Shown one piece after another: positions 56,539 through 63,954 of a DNA stretch of 64,000 bases. Every line of letters starts with the position of its first letter. The first letter of the stretch is position 1. Below the pieces are notes generated by a model that worked only from the letters and a program-made list of their open reading frames with translations, made no database searches and was not told the origin of the DNA. Made by a program: the position numbers and the translations under genes. Source of the DNA: Corynebacterium fournieri (GTDB lineage Bacteria; Actinomycetota; Actinomycetes; Mycobacteriales; Mycobacteriaceae); contig NZ_CP047210.1 in the NCBI RefSeq assembly GCF_030408775.1, positions 2,294,001 to 2,358,000 on the forward strand, given 5' to 3'.

Positions 56539-56552
56539 GTTTCACGTGAAAC
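56539..56552. other. parS-type ParB binding site 1
   Basis: Perfect 14-bp palindrome GTTTCACGTGAAAC preceded by T. This is the core of the widely conserved bacterial parS sequence bound by ParB, which clusters near oriC. Confidence 0.8.
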
Positions 56553-56560
56553 GGCAGGGT

Positions 56561-57112
56561 TCACTCCTGGCCGACAGGACGGTGGCGGTAGCCGCCCTCG
56601 GGGGTGTAGGTCCACTGCTCATTGAAGTGGTCGACAAAGCTGATCCGGTTCACGCGCCACTTGGCTGCGTAGACCATCGGGGTGAATCGCTCGTTGTCGC
56701 TGATGGTGACCAAGTCGCCCCACCCGTACTTAGTTTGGGTGTGCTCGATGAAGAATTCGCCAGCGGGAAGCACGACGAGTTTGCGGGATTCCCTGCAAAG
56801 TGCCCCCTTTTCAGCGAATTGAACCTCAACCTCAAAGTTATTTACAACCGACGAACGGGGGCCGCTGTTGGTGAGCACGACACCCCACTTGCCGTCGCTG
56901 CGCTTCGCCCAGTAGGCGTACACGCTCATCGCCACAGCGTTGCGACGTTCCTCTTCGTCCTTCTCCCGCTCCTCTTCCTGGAACCTCTTGTTGTCCTCGC
57001 TGCTTTCGCTCGCAAGCTTGTTTGCCCGCTGCGAAATGACCAACGCCATAGCGCCAAACGCTGCCGCCGCCACTGCGGCAAGTGCGTCAACTAACCCAAT
57101 GAAAGTGTCCAT
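56561..57112 (-). CDS. Hypothetical membrane-anchored coiled-coil protein
   Basis: 183 residues from ATG 57112. One N-terminal membrane helix (LVDALAAVAAAAFGAMALVI) is followed by a charged coiled coil (EDNKRFQEEEREKDEEERR) and a C-terminal beta-rich domain (GKWGVVLTNSGPRSSVVNNF; YTPEGGYRHRPVGQE). Proteins with this plan are usually uncharacterised. The gene is separated from the SNF2 gene by ~100 bp holding a parS site, so it is probably not part of the defence operon. Confidence 0.65.
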   Translation of the reverse strand: MDTFIGLVDALAAVAAAAFGAMALVISQRANKLASESSEDNKRFQEEEREKDEEERRNAVAMSVYAYWAKRSDGKWGVVLTNSGPRSSVVNNFEVEVQFAEKGALCRESRKLVVLPAGEFFIEHTQTKYGWGDLVTISDNERFTPMVYAAKWRVNRISFVDHFNEQWTYTPEGGYRHRPVGQE

Positions 57113-57211
57113 AGCCAGGACAGTAGGGCAGATGCCGGTAGTTCGCTGGCGAAGGAAACGCGCTGGCAGACGGGGCAAAAGGCAAGCCAAAAAATATTTT
57201 CGCGTTATCCC

Positions 57212-57240
57212 TAGACACATCTCCGGTGATGGTCTATATT
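57212..57240 (+). promoter_or_regulatory. Promoter of the 6C RNA
   Basis: TAGACA at 57212-57217, 17-bp spacer, TATATT at 57235-57240. The predicted start is near 57247, three bases before the outer stem of the RNA. Confidence 0.65.
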
Positions 57241-57246
57241 CATTGC

Positions 57247-57345
57247 TGCGAACCCTTTCGCCCACGGTCCACCCCCCGAGACCGGATGAGTACTCACCCA
57301 CCCCCCCATTTAGAGTACGAGCAGGCGAAAGGGTTCTGCCTTATG
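57247..57345 (+). ncRNA. 6C RNA
   Basis: The fold matches the actinobacterial 6C RNA. A perfect 13-bp outer stem (GAACCCTTTCGCC at 57250-57262 with GGCGAAAGGGTTC at 57324-57336) encloses two small hairpins, each with a run of at least six C in its loop: CGGTC-CACCCCCCGA-GACCG, and GTACTC with GAGTAC around a loop holding CCCCCCC. In Corynebacterium glutamicum the 6C RNA has been linked to the SOS response. No protein-coding frame is credible here. Confidence 0.85.
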
Positions 57346-57376
57346 TTTCTCTCAGGCGCACTTATGCAATAGAGAA

Positions 57377-57408
57377 GGCCCGCCACCTCGTGTTCTAGGT
57401 GGCGGGCC
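57377..57408 (+). terminator. Strong hairpin after the 6C RNA
   Basis: A perfect 12-bp stem GGCCCGCCACCT / AGGTGGCGGGCC with an 8-base loop. The following tract on the plus strand is only moderately T-rich, so efficiency as an intrinsic terminator is uncertain. It may serve the 6C RNA or transcripts from the convergent side. Confidence 0.5.
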
Positions 57409-57540
57409 GCGCTTCGAATTTCTCCAATCACAAGTATAAACACGGATTGATGAAAAGGAAGTTAAAATCAGAAAAGTGACCCATTTCACACCTAACCGGT
57501 GTAACGGGGGTCACCCACAGCACAGATCAGCTCACCCGGC

Positions 57541-58983
57541 TTAGAAGCTGGAGCTGCCGCCGCCGGCGCTAAAGCCGGAGGAAGACACGCTGCCGCCGCC
57601 GCTCGAGCTCGCCGCCTGTGCCGCCTGAACATTGGACTCGTGCCAGGAGTGCATATGCACATACGGCACGTACCCGCCGTACCAGAACCCGGAGTCGTAC
57701 ACCGCCGGCGCCTCCAGTTTCTCGTGCTCCTTCACGTCGCTGAACTGCTTCTTCTTCACCTGGTCCAGGATCACGCGGTAATCGCCGAGCACGCGGATGA
57801 AGTCGTCGAGGTAGGTGGGGGAGTCCGGGTTGGCGTCGAGCGCCTCGATGCGCTGCATCAAAAGGTCCAGCTCGTTACGCAGCCCGGAGTCCTTCACGTC
57901 GCTGCGGGCGCGCAGCACGTCCTCGCGGATGGTGCTCAAATCCGCGCGGCGGGTAGCGGGGTCGCCGTGCTCAACGCCGAAGAGGCGGTCGATGTTGTCC
58001 TCGGCGTTGGAGACGTGGTCCACGCTCTCCGCGGCGTCCGCAAGCTGCTTGCGGTGCTTGTACACGTCCTTGTCGTCGCCCATGTTGATCGCGCTGAGCC
58101 CCTGCGCGCCGTGCACCAGCTCGTTCATGCCCAGGAAGCGGTCGCGCACCTCGGCCCACTGGCGGCGCAGCGTCTCATCCGCGAACGCCGACGACAGCGA
58201 GTTCGCCCGCACATCCACCTCGTCCAAGCGGCCAGCCAACCGGGTGTACTCGCTGGTGACAAGCTCGTAGTCCTCCCGGGCCTTCGCAATTGCCTTACGA
58301 CGGTTATTGCGCACCGCTACGACACCCGACCCGATCGCCGTGGACACACCGAACCCGCCCATGCCCAGGCCAATCATTGCGCCCTCACGGTCGCTCTCCG
58401 CATCGGATACCCGGCGATCGGTCAAGCCGTCCGCATCCATGGCCAGATTCGCCGTGCGGAACAGGCCCGAAGGAATGTTGCCGTCATTCACGCCCGGTTT
58501 CATGGCATCGAGGAGTTCTTCGCGGTACGAATCGTCGTTAAGCATGAGCTCGTCGGTGACATCGTCGCCGCCGTAGATGAACGCCTGGCGCGGGTCCATG
58601 CCCACGCCCACGATGAGCACGCCGTCGGCCATGTGGCCGTTTTCGCCCTTGGACTGGTCGATCATCTCCGGGTACTGGCTGCGCAACACCTCCTCCACGT
58701 CGTCCAGGATGTTTTCGTGGTTGGTCTCGAAGACCATGTAGTGGAAGTTCTTGACCACCTCGGGCGCGTTGATGTTGGCGGTGTCGCGCTGGAGGCGCTG
58801 CTCGTCCTCGGGGGAGAGGACATCCTGGGGGTCGTCGATAACCGCGCTCGGCGCGCCGACCGCCTGCACTGCAACCTGGTCGCGCTCCGGAATCTCCACC
58901 GAGGTGTACGCCGCGGCAGCGCCGCCCAACCCCACAAGCGCGGAGATTCCCAATACAGCTGCGATTTCGCTCGTCATTCCCAT
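57541..58983 (-). CDS. DUF5129-like membrane protein with TPM-like domain
   Basis: 480 residues from ATG 58983; an ATG two codons later is possible. The N-terminal hydrophobic helix (AVLGISALVGLGGAAAAYTS) is followed by a TPM-type extracytoplasmic domain (LSPEDEQRLQRDTANI; ADGVLIVGVGMDPRQAFIYG). A second membrane helix (GLGMGGFGVSTAIGSGVVAV) leads to a long helical region, and the protein ends in a Gly/Ser-rich tail (SGFSAGGGSSSF). This plan matches uncharacterised corynebacterial DUF5129 proteins. It is divergent from the secreted-protein trio. Confidence 0.75.
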   Translation of the reverse strand: MGMTSEIAAVLGISALVGLGGAAAAYTSVEIPERDQVAVQAVGAPSAVIDDPQDVLSPEDEQRLQRDTANINAPEVVKNFHYMVFETNHENILDDVEEVLRSQYPEMIDQSKGENGHMADGVLIVGVGMDPRQAFIYGGDDVTDELMLNDDSYREELLDAMKPGVNDGNIPSGLFRTANLAMDADGLTDRRVSDAESDREGAMIGLGMGGFGVSTAIGSGVVAVRNNRRKAIAKAREDYELVTSEYTRLAGRLDEVDVRANSLSSAFADETLRRQWAEVRDRFLGMNELVHGAQGLSAINMGDDKDVYKHRKQLADAAESVDHVSNAEDNIDRLFGVEHGDPATRRADLSTIREDVLRARSDVKDSGLRNELDLLMQRIEALDANPDSPTYLDDFIRVLGDYRVILDQVKKKQFSDVKEHEKLEAPAVYDSGFWYGGYVPYVHMHSWHESNVQAAQAASSSGGGSVSSSGFSAGGGSSSF

Positions 58984-59101
58984 ACCCCCAGGATAAACTA
59001 CGTGTGATGTGCCATGTAACACCATGTGGTGTGAGCGCGATAACCTGATTACACGCGTCAGATAACTGGCAGGTTTCATCGAATTCATCAAGGAGATTGC
59101 C

Positions 59102-59536
59102 ATGAAGCGCATCGCCACCGCTGCTGTCGCAGCAACCCTGTCCCTGTCCGCAGTTGCTGCCCCGGCGCTCGCCGCCGACGCAGGCGCTCCGAAGGTCGAG
59201 AATACTGGGTCCTCCGAGTACTACACGCAGTGCAAAACCATTAATGAGAAGAACTTCGCCGAATTCGAAGCAAGGAAGGCAGCGGCGAAGACCGACGAAG
59301 AGAAGGCCAAGATCGAAAAGGAACAGGCTGAAAACTTCGGCAATTACAACAGCTCCACCCTGTCCGGTGTTTGCATCAAGGGCCTGATGGACGAGCGCAA
59401 CGGGCACCGCTCCTCCATCCTGGGCCTCCTTATCGGCGTTCCGGTTGCTCTCGTTGCACTTCTCGGCGCAGCAGCAGCATTCTCCGGCGCTATCCCGGGC
59501 TTCTCCCTCCCGGCGCTGCCGGGCCTGCCGATGTAA
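59102..59536 (+). CDS. Small secreted protein, paralogue 1 of 3
   Basis: 144 residues, AAGGAG before the ATG. The signal peptide MKRIATAAVAATLSLSAVAA is cleaved near ALA-AD. The mature part has two conserved Cys (YYTQCKTI and SGVCIKGL), a charged Lys/Glu/Ala helix between them, and a C-terminal hydrophobic segment (LGLLIGVPVALVALLGAAAA) ending GAIPGFSLPALPGLPM. The C-terminus probably sits in the membrane, leaving the Cys domain outside. The three tandem copies have separate terminators. Function unknown. Confidence 0.8.
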   Translation: MKRIATAAVAATLSLSAVAAPALAADAGAPKVENTGSSEYYTQCKTINEKNFAEFEARKAAAKTDEEKAKIEKEQAENFGNYNSSTLSGVCIKGLMDERNGHRSSILGLLIGVPVALVALLGAAAAFSGAIPGFSLPALPGLPM

Positions 59537-59559
59537 TTCGGCTCCCCTGAGCTACTTCC

Positions 59560-59597
59560 GGCCCGTTCCCCTGCAGCAGGGGAACGGGCCGTTTTTG
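59560..59597 (+). terminator. Terminator after paralogue 1
   Basis: A perfect 15-bp stem (GGCCCGTTCCCCTGC at 59560 with its complement ending 59590) is followed by GTTTTTG. Confidence 0.9.
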
Positions 59598-59692
59598 TCT
59601 CATTTTGGAAAACTTCCACGAATTTTGCCCGGGCACTGTTGGACACCTGTTAACGTCATGTCAGGCAGTCCACCTAACACAAGGAGATAGTT

Positions 59693-60058
59693 ATGAAGCG
59701 CATCACGACTGCATCCATCGCTGCAGCCACCGCACTGACCATCGTTGCCACCCCGGCTATGGCGGCCGAGGGTGAGAACACCAAAGTCGGCTCTTCGGAG
59801 ATCTACCAGACATGCAAGAAGCTTGTCGGAGCAGCGAGCGAGGAGGAGCGAGCCAAGATGACAGAAGCTAAGGGTTCCTCCACGCCGGAAGGAATCTGCA
59901 TCAACGGCATGGTCCGCAACCCGGAAACCCGTGGCGGCGTCATCGCTTTGCTCACCCTGGTCCCCCTCGGCCTGATTGGCCTGCTCGGCGCTGCCGCTGC
60001 AGCGACAGGCGCTATCCCGGGCGTTTCCCTCCCAGCCATGCCAGCTCTTCCCATGTAA
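59693..60058 (+). CDS. Small secreted protein, paralogue 2 of 3
   Basis: 121 residues, AAGGAG before the ATG. The signal peptide MKRITTASIAAATALTIVAT ends near AMA-AE. The same Cys pair (IYQTCKKL and EGICINGM) and the C-terminal block GLIGLLGAAAAATGAIPGVS then LPAMPALPM are present. The central charged helix is shorter than in copy 1. It has its own ribosome site and terminator. Confidence 0.8.
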   Translation: MKRITTASIAAATALTIVATPAMAAEGENTKVGSSEIYQTCKKLVGAASEEERAKMTEAKGSSTPEGICINGMVRNPETRGGVIALLTLVPLGLIGLLGAAAAATGAIPGVSLPAMPALPM

Positions 60059-60077
60059 CACCCGCGCAAACACCCGA

Positions 60078-60117
60078 AGCGGCCTGTTCTCTCCAGCGGG
60101 GGACAGGCTGCTTTTTA
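60078..60117 (+). terminator. Terminator after paralogue 2
   Basis: An interrupted stem pairing AGC and CCTGT with ACAGG and GCT (60078-60112) is followed by TTTTTA. Confidence 0.65.
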
Positions 60118-60217
60118 TAGCGCTTTCAGAAAATTCCGCAGAGAATCTCACCTCGCGCCAGCTTTGCATCTGTACCTTGGCGCCCACGCTGAAGCCGACT
60201 ATCAAAGGAGAATTGCT

Positions 60218-60613
60218 ATGAAGCGTATTGCAACCGCCGCAGCTGCAGCGACCCTGTCCCTGTCCGCCGTCGCCGCCCCGGCCTTCGCCGCTGATGCCGA
60301 CACCGACGCTCCAAAGGACGAGACGGTCGGCTCCTCCCAGGTGTACGAGCAGTGCAAGACCCGCGAGGAGGAAAAGGCCAAGACCGCAGACAAGACCGCA
60401 GACAAGGCCGGCGAGACCGAGAACACTGGTTCTTCCAGCTCCACCGGCACCTGCGTGCAGGAGCTAATTGACAACCCCGACACCAAGGGCGGCATCCTCG
60501 GTCTGCTCATCGGCGTCCCGGCTGCACTGGTCGCTCTGCTCGGCGTAGCCGCAGCCGCGACCGGCGCCATCCCGGGCGTTTCCCTCCCGGAGCTGCCGGG
60601 CCTGCCGCAGTAG
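60218..60613 (+). CDS. Small secreted protein, paralogue 3 of 3
   Basis: 131 residues from ATG 60218 with AAAGGAG upstream. The signal peptide MKRIATAAAAATLSLSAVAA ends near AFA-AD. Two Cys (YEQCKTRE and TGTCVQEL) bracket a lysine-rich segment with the repeat KTADKTADKAGE. The C-terminus has LLIGVPAALVALLGVAAAAT then GAIPGVSLPELPGLPQ. The signal peptide and the C-terminal block are nearly identical to copy 1, so copies 1 and 3 may exchange sequence. Confidence 0.8.
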   Translation: MKRIATAAAAATLSLSAVAAPAFAADADTDAPKDETVGSSQVYEQCKTREEEKAKTADKTADKAGETENTGSSSSTGTCVQELIDNPDTKGGILGLLIGVPAALVALLGVAAAATGAIPGVSLPELPGLPQ

Positions 60614-60629
60614 CTTCCACGCCCTTTGG

Positions 60630-60668
60630 CCCCGTTTCCCCTGGTGGAGACGGGGTCATTGTTTTGCC
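60630..60668 (+). terminator. Terminator after paralogue 3
   Basis: CCCCGT at 60630 pairs with ACGGGG ending 60655, followed by TCATTGTTTTG. Confidence 0.6.
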
Positions 60669-60785
60669 ACAGGCCAGTACGACGATTCTTGGTTGGTTCC
60701 AAGTACTCGTTCAGAACCCGCCCGTACAACGTATTCAACCGGGTTCAGCGCCCGGCTCAATTCCGAACACGAGAAGGAGAAGACC

Positions 60786-61265
60786 TTGTCTGCAATTACT
60801 CGTATTGCCGCATCGGCTACCGCACTCGTGCTGGCTGGCGCCGGCCTCACCGCTTGCAACGACAGCGAAGACAGCGGCGACAGCACCTCCAGCGAAGTGA
60901 AGACCTCCTCCGCGGGCTCTAGCGGTTCCAAGAGCTCCAGCGGCTCGAGCGGGTCCGCGGGCTCTGCTGGTTCGGCTGGCTCCAGCGGTTCGAGCGGCTC
61001 CGCGGGCTCCGCGGGCTCCGCGGGCTCCGCCGGTTCGGCTGGCTCCGCCGGTTCCATGGGCTCGAGTGGCTCCGCTGGTTCGGCCGGCTCCGCTGGTTCG
61101 GCCGGCTCCATGGGCTCGGCCGACTCCGCAGGTTCGGCCGGCTCGGCCGGCTCCGGCGCGTCCGCCAACGATCCCCTGGGCGGCGCCGAGATGACCGACG
61201 CCCCGCTGGGTGGCGCGCAGGGTGGCGCTGAGGGCGACGCGCTGAGCCCGCAGATCACGCCGTAG
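60786..61265 (+). CDS. Lipoprotein with a long Gly-Ser-Ala repeat
   Basis: 159 residues from a TTG with AAGGAG six bases before it. The lipobox ALVLAGAGLTAC predicts acylation of the Cys and anchoring to the outer face of the cytoplasmic membrane. From about residue 40 to 125 the protein is a repeat of Gly-Ser-(Ala/Ser), interrupted by Met and Asp (for example GSAGSMGSSGSAGSAG). The tail has the repeated DPLGGAEMTDAPLGGAQGGA. The repeat behaves as a flexible spacer. The DNA is a run of imperfect 9-bp units, so copy number may vary between strains. Confidence 0.75.
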   Translation: MSAITRIAASATALVLAGAGLTACNDSEDSGDSTSSEVKTSSAGSSGSKSSSGSSGSAGSAGSAGSSGSSGSAGSAGSAGSAGSAGSAGSMGSSGSAGSAGSAGSAGSMGSADSAGSAGSAGSGASANDPLGGAEMTDAPLGGAQGGAEGDALSPQITP

Positions 61266-61973
61266 TTAGAACGGCTCCCGCACTGCACGGCTGATCACCA
61301 CAGCGTCTGGTTCGATCCGCTCGTGCAAGTGCCTTTCCACATCATCGTGTCCGTCCGACGTCAACACCCACCCCGCCCAGGCATCCTTGCCGGGGGAGAA
61401 GCGGCCGTCGCCCTTACCGATGATGTTTAGCGTGGCATCGCGCATCCATAGTGGGCCCACCAGCGCCGCGTGTTCTGTCCCTTCGAGCGGCGCGAGGTTG
61501 GGCTGGTAGGCGACGACGTTGAGGTCGGCGACTGTAGCGTCGAAAAGCTGCTGTGCCACAGGCATGTGCTCAGACATGCCCAAGTAGACCACGGTGGTGA
61601 GGGAGAGCTCGCCGGCGGGGTCGTCGCGAAGTGTGAGCTCCGTCAGGCCCCCAAGGCTGGCGGGTAAAAACGTCGGCGCGTCGTGGTCCTCAAAGAAGAA
61701 TTTTTCGATGGCGTTGTCGCGGTTGGTAGTGGTGAAGTCCACGAGCGCGTTGAGCTCGTACAGCCGCATCTGATCCGGGGCGGGCAGGTTGTCGTAGGCC
61801 GCTTGGCAGCGCAGGTCCCAGAGGGTGAACTCGTCATCAATGGGGCGGGGGCGAGGTGAGACCGCCGAAACGACAGCGTCGCTCGTCTCAATGCGCTGAC
61901 GGTAGAGCGCGTACGCCTCCTCGAGGTCGTCTTCGTGGGCCACGAAATGGGTGGTGACGATTTCGAAGGACAT
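61266..61973 (-). CDS. Hypothetical protein
   Basis: 235 residues from ATG 61973. No family was recognised. The sequence looks soluble, mixed alpha/beta, acidic (FFFEDHDAPTFLPASLGG; TSDGHDDVERHLHERIEPD), without signal peptide or membrane segment. Its stop directly abuts the end of the convergent lipoprotein gene. The ribosome site is weak. It is followed upstream by a parS site, 55 bp before the start. Confidence 0.65.
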   Translation of the reverse strand: MSFEIVTTHFVAHEDDLEEAYALYRQRIETSDAVVSAVSPRPRPIDDEFTLWDLRCQAAYDNLPAPDQMRLYELNALVDFTTTNRDNAIEKFFFEDHDAPTFLPASLGGLTELTLRDDPAGELSLTTVVYLGMSEHMPVAQQLFDATVADLNVVAYQPNLAPLEGTEHAALVGPLWMRDATLNIIGKGDGRFSPGKDAWAGWVLTSDGHDDVERHLHERIEPDAVVISRAVREPF

Positions 61974-62027
61974 GGGGAAGAGGGTAGTCGATTGCGCTGG
62001 GCGCGGGGTCGTCCGGAGATCGACGAT

Positions 62028-62041
62028 GTTTCACGTGAAAC
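62028..62041. other. parS-type ParB binding site 2
   Basis: The palindrome GTTTCACGTGAAAC, preceded by T, directly touching the stop codon of the ATP-binding regulator gene at 62042. Confidence 0.8.
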
Positions 62042-63748
62042 CTACTCGGGGAGGCGATACTTTCGCTTCCTGCTCGTCGGTGGTGCAGTTGGGATAATTT
62101 CATTTGCGTCCACCAGATTTCGGAGTCTGGGGCGCAAGGAATTCACACTCACTTTGAGACGGTCCGCGATCTCGCGCGCTCCAGCTTCTCCAACTTCCAT
62201 CAGGTAGGAAATCAGCTCTCGGTCGACTTCATCGACGTCAGGTTCTCCGACTGCAAGGACAAAAGTGTCGCTGGAGCGCCCCTCCCTGAGCAACTTACGA
62301 TCGGTCAAATCACCCAGAAGCTCACGCGCATGGTCGCTGTCGAGCCCTAGGCGTTCCCGCAGCTCCTTAACCGACACAGCACCGAGCCCTTGAGCAATTG
62401 CGAGCGCAATCTGTTCCTCTCGCGTACTTCCCGGCGCCACGGAGGCCAACCACTGCGCAACCTCCGGATTGAGAATTCCAAAGCGGTACAAGATAACCGT
62501 GAACTCACCAATCCTTGCATCGAAATGGGGCTGAGGCAGACCGTAGCGTTCCATGCCCTTGCGCATTCGTTGGATGCCGCTTCCTTGATTCTCTGCCACA
62601 CGCATCGATCCTGAAGGAGCGGGCAGATTGCTAAGCAGATTAGCGAGGGAGGGATTACGGCTGACCGAACGATTTTCATCAATGTTGTCCACCGTCCGGT
62701 CGCTCCACAAGCCACCCGGGCTGTTCACTTCCACTCGATCCGGATAGACATCGACCTGCACCTGTCGGCCTTGAACCTGGGGGCTGTAGTCCCGGTGCAT
62801 TACCGCGTTCACAATTGCTTCACGCAATGCGATTTCCGGGATCTCTGGTTCATCGACCATCGACGAACCGACTTCTACGGAGCGAGTTCGCAGATTGCGC
62901 ATTACCGCCTTAATTGCGTCTTCCACCGCGAGCGGCAAGGGCCCGTCGCAATGGGCACGATCCACAAACCTGGTACCCGAGACGGATTTCTCGGGCGCAG
63001 GATGCACAGCCACGTCGATGAACAGCTGCGGGAAAAACTGTTGGGGGTAGCGTCCGAGAGCCAGAGCACCAGCCAGAGTTGGGAGGCCTTCGCCGTCAAG
63101 CACGTGAAGGCGCTCCAAGACTTCAGCGTCACTGGTCGTCCCGAGACGGATCCGCGAACCCCGCTTCTCTAGCGATTCGATTAGGCCCCTCCATGCCTGC
63201 TCGTCCAAATCGTTCACGCCAGCCTCACTAACGGATGCAAGTTCCGAAAGGTCCGGCGTGTATAGCGTCGTGAGCTGAAATACCTCGTAGCTCGACAGTC
63301 TCTGGTCCCCGTCCAAAACCCTCTTGTACGCGCCATCCCGCAGGCCTTGTGCTGTGACATAGCAGGGCATTTGCTGGCCCAATCGTGCGTCACCCCGCAT
63401 CGGATGGATCCACACCAGGATCACCGGGAAACCATCAAACTCGTCAGTTTCAATGTAGAAATGGGGAATGGGGGTCACAGGAGGCTTCTCTTGCCCTTGA
63501 CGCAGCGCACTTATGAGTTTGTCGTTCATGCTGGCCGGATCAAACCCCGGTGCCGGGCTGAAGCCACCGTCACGCTGATCCTCCTGGATACCGAGGAGGA
63601 TCACTCCGCCCTTGGTGTTCGCGAAAGAGCTCACCGCTTTCCAGAACGCGGTATCGAGCTTCCCCGTTCCAGACTTCGCCTCAATACAGTGATCGTCATT
63701 CCGTTGCCGTCGCAACCGGGCCATGATGTCATTCATGCGCTGACTCAT
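62042..63748 (-). CDS. AlbA/Schlafen-type ATP-binding regulator (COG2865-like)
   Basis: 568 residues. The N-terminal AlbA_2 (Schlafen AAA_4) domain spans about residues 10-130 (CIEAKSGTGKLDTAFWKAVS; SFANTKGGVILLGIQED). A GHKL-type ATPase segment follows near 300-400 (LREAIVNAVMHRDYSPQVQG; VEVNSPGGLW; NQGSGIQRMRKGM). Two winged-helix parts lie at the end (LRERLGLDSDHARELLGDL; AREIADRLKVSVNSLRPRL). Such proteins are predicted DNA-binding regulators or helicase-related. The upstream region carries six TACAGTGA-type boxes, one overlapping the start, which suggests autoregulation. Confidence 0.87.
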   Translation of the reverse strand: MSQRMNDIMARLRRQRNDDHCIEAKSGTGKLDTAFWKAVSSFANTKGGVILLGIQEDQRDGGFSPAPGFDPASMNDKLISALRQGQEKPPVTPIPHFYIETDEFDGFPVILVWIHPMRGDARLGQQMPCYVTAQGLRDGAYKRVLDGDQRLSSYEVFQLTTLYTPDLSELASVSEAGVNDLDEQAWRGLIESLEKRGSRIRLGTTSDAEVLERLHVLDGEGLPTLAGALALGRYPQQFFPQLFIDVAVHPAPEKSVSGTRFVDRAHCDGPLPLAVEDAIKAVMRNLRTRSVEVGSSMVDEPEIPEIALREAIVNAVMHRDYSPQVQGRQVQVDVYPDRVEVNSPGGLWSDRTVDNIDENRSVSRNPSLANLLSNLPAPSGSMRVAENQGSGIQRMRKGMERYGLPQPHFDARIGEFTVILYRFGILNPEVAQWLASVAPGSTREEQIALAIAQGLGAVSVKELRERLGLDSDHARELLGDLTDRKLLREGRSSDTFVLAVGEPDVDEVDRELISYLMEVGEAGAREIADRLKVSVNSLRPRLRNLVDANEIIPTAPPTSRKRKYRLPE

Positions 63749-63752
63749 ACCC

Positions 63753-63882
63753 TCACTGTAGCCAGTTGCTTACAGTGAAGGCGTATTTTCCCATCACTTT
63801 TTACAGTGACAGTCTTATTTCATACAGTGAGAGCGTGTTTTCCCATCACTTTTTACAGTGTGGAGCGCCATCACTACAGTGA
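63753..63882 (-). promoter_or_regulatory. Cluster of six TACAGTGA boxes
   Basis: TACAGTGA or its complement occurs at 63753-63760 (as TCACTGTA), 63771-63778, 63802-63809, 63823-63830, 63854-63860 (last base changed) and 63875-63882. Two of them lie in a repeated block of about 28 bp (TCCCATCACTTTTTACAGTG at 63789 and 63841), where ATCACT adds an inverted half-site. Confidence 0.75.
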
Positions 63883-63891
63883 CGATCGTTA

Positions 63892-63905
63892 GTTTCACGT
63901 GAAAC
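63892..63905. other. parS-type ParB binding site 3
   Basis: The palindrome GTTTCACGTGAAAC followed by A, 144 bp upstream of the ATP-binding regulator start. Confidence 0.8.
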
Positions 63906-63910
63906 ATGGC

Positions 63911-63939
63911 CAAAAGAAAACCGCCCCGGAGGGCGGTTC
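63911..63939 (-). terminator. Terminator of the partial gene at the window end
   Basis: AACCGCCC / GGGCGGTT with a four-base loop (63919-63938), followed on the minus strand by TTTTCTTTT. Confidence 0.85.
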
Positions 63940-63954
63940 TTCACGTGGCGGAGG

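Noticed and set aside
63753-63882. CRISPR-like array
   Set aside because: The TACAGTGA units are only 8 bp, irregularly spaced, and partly inverted, which suits operators rather than repeat-spacer units.
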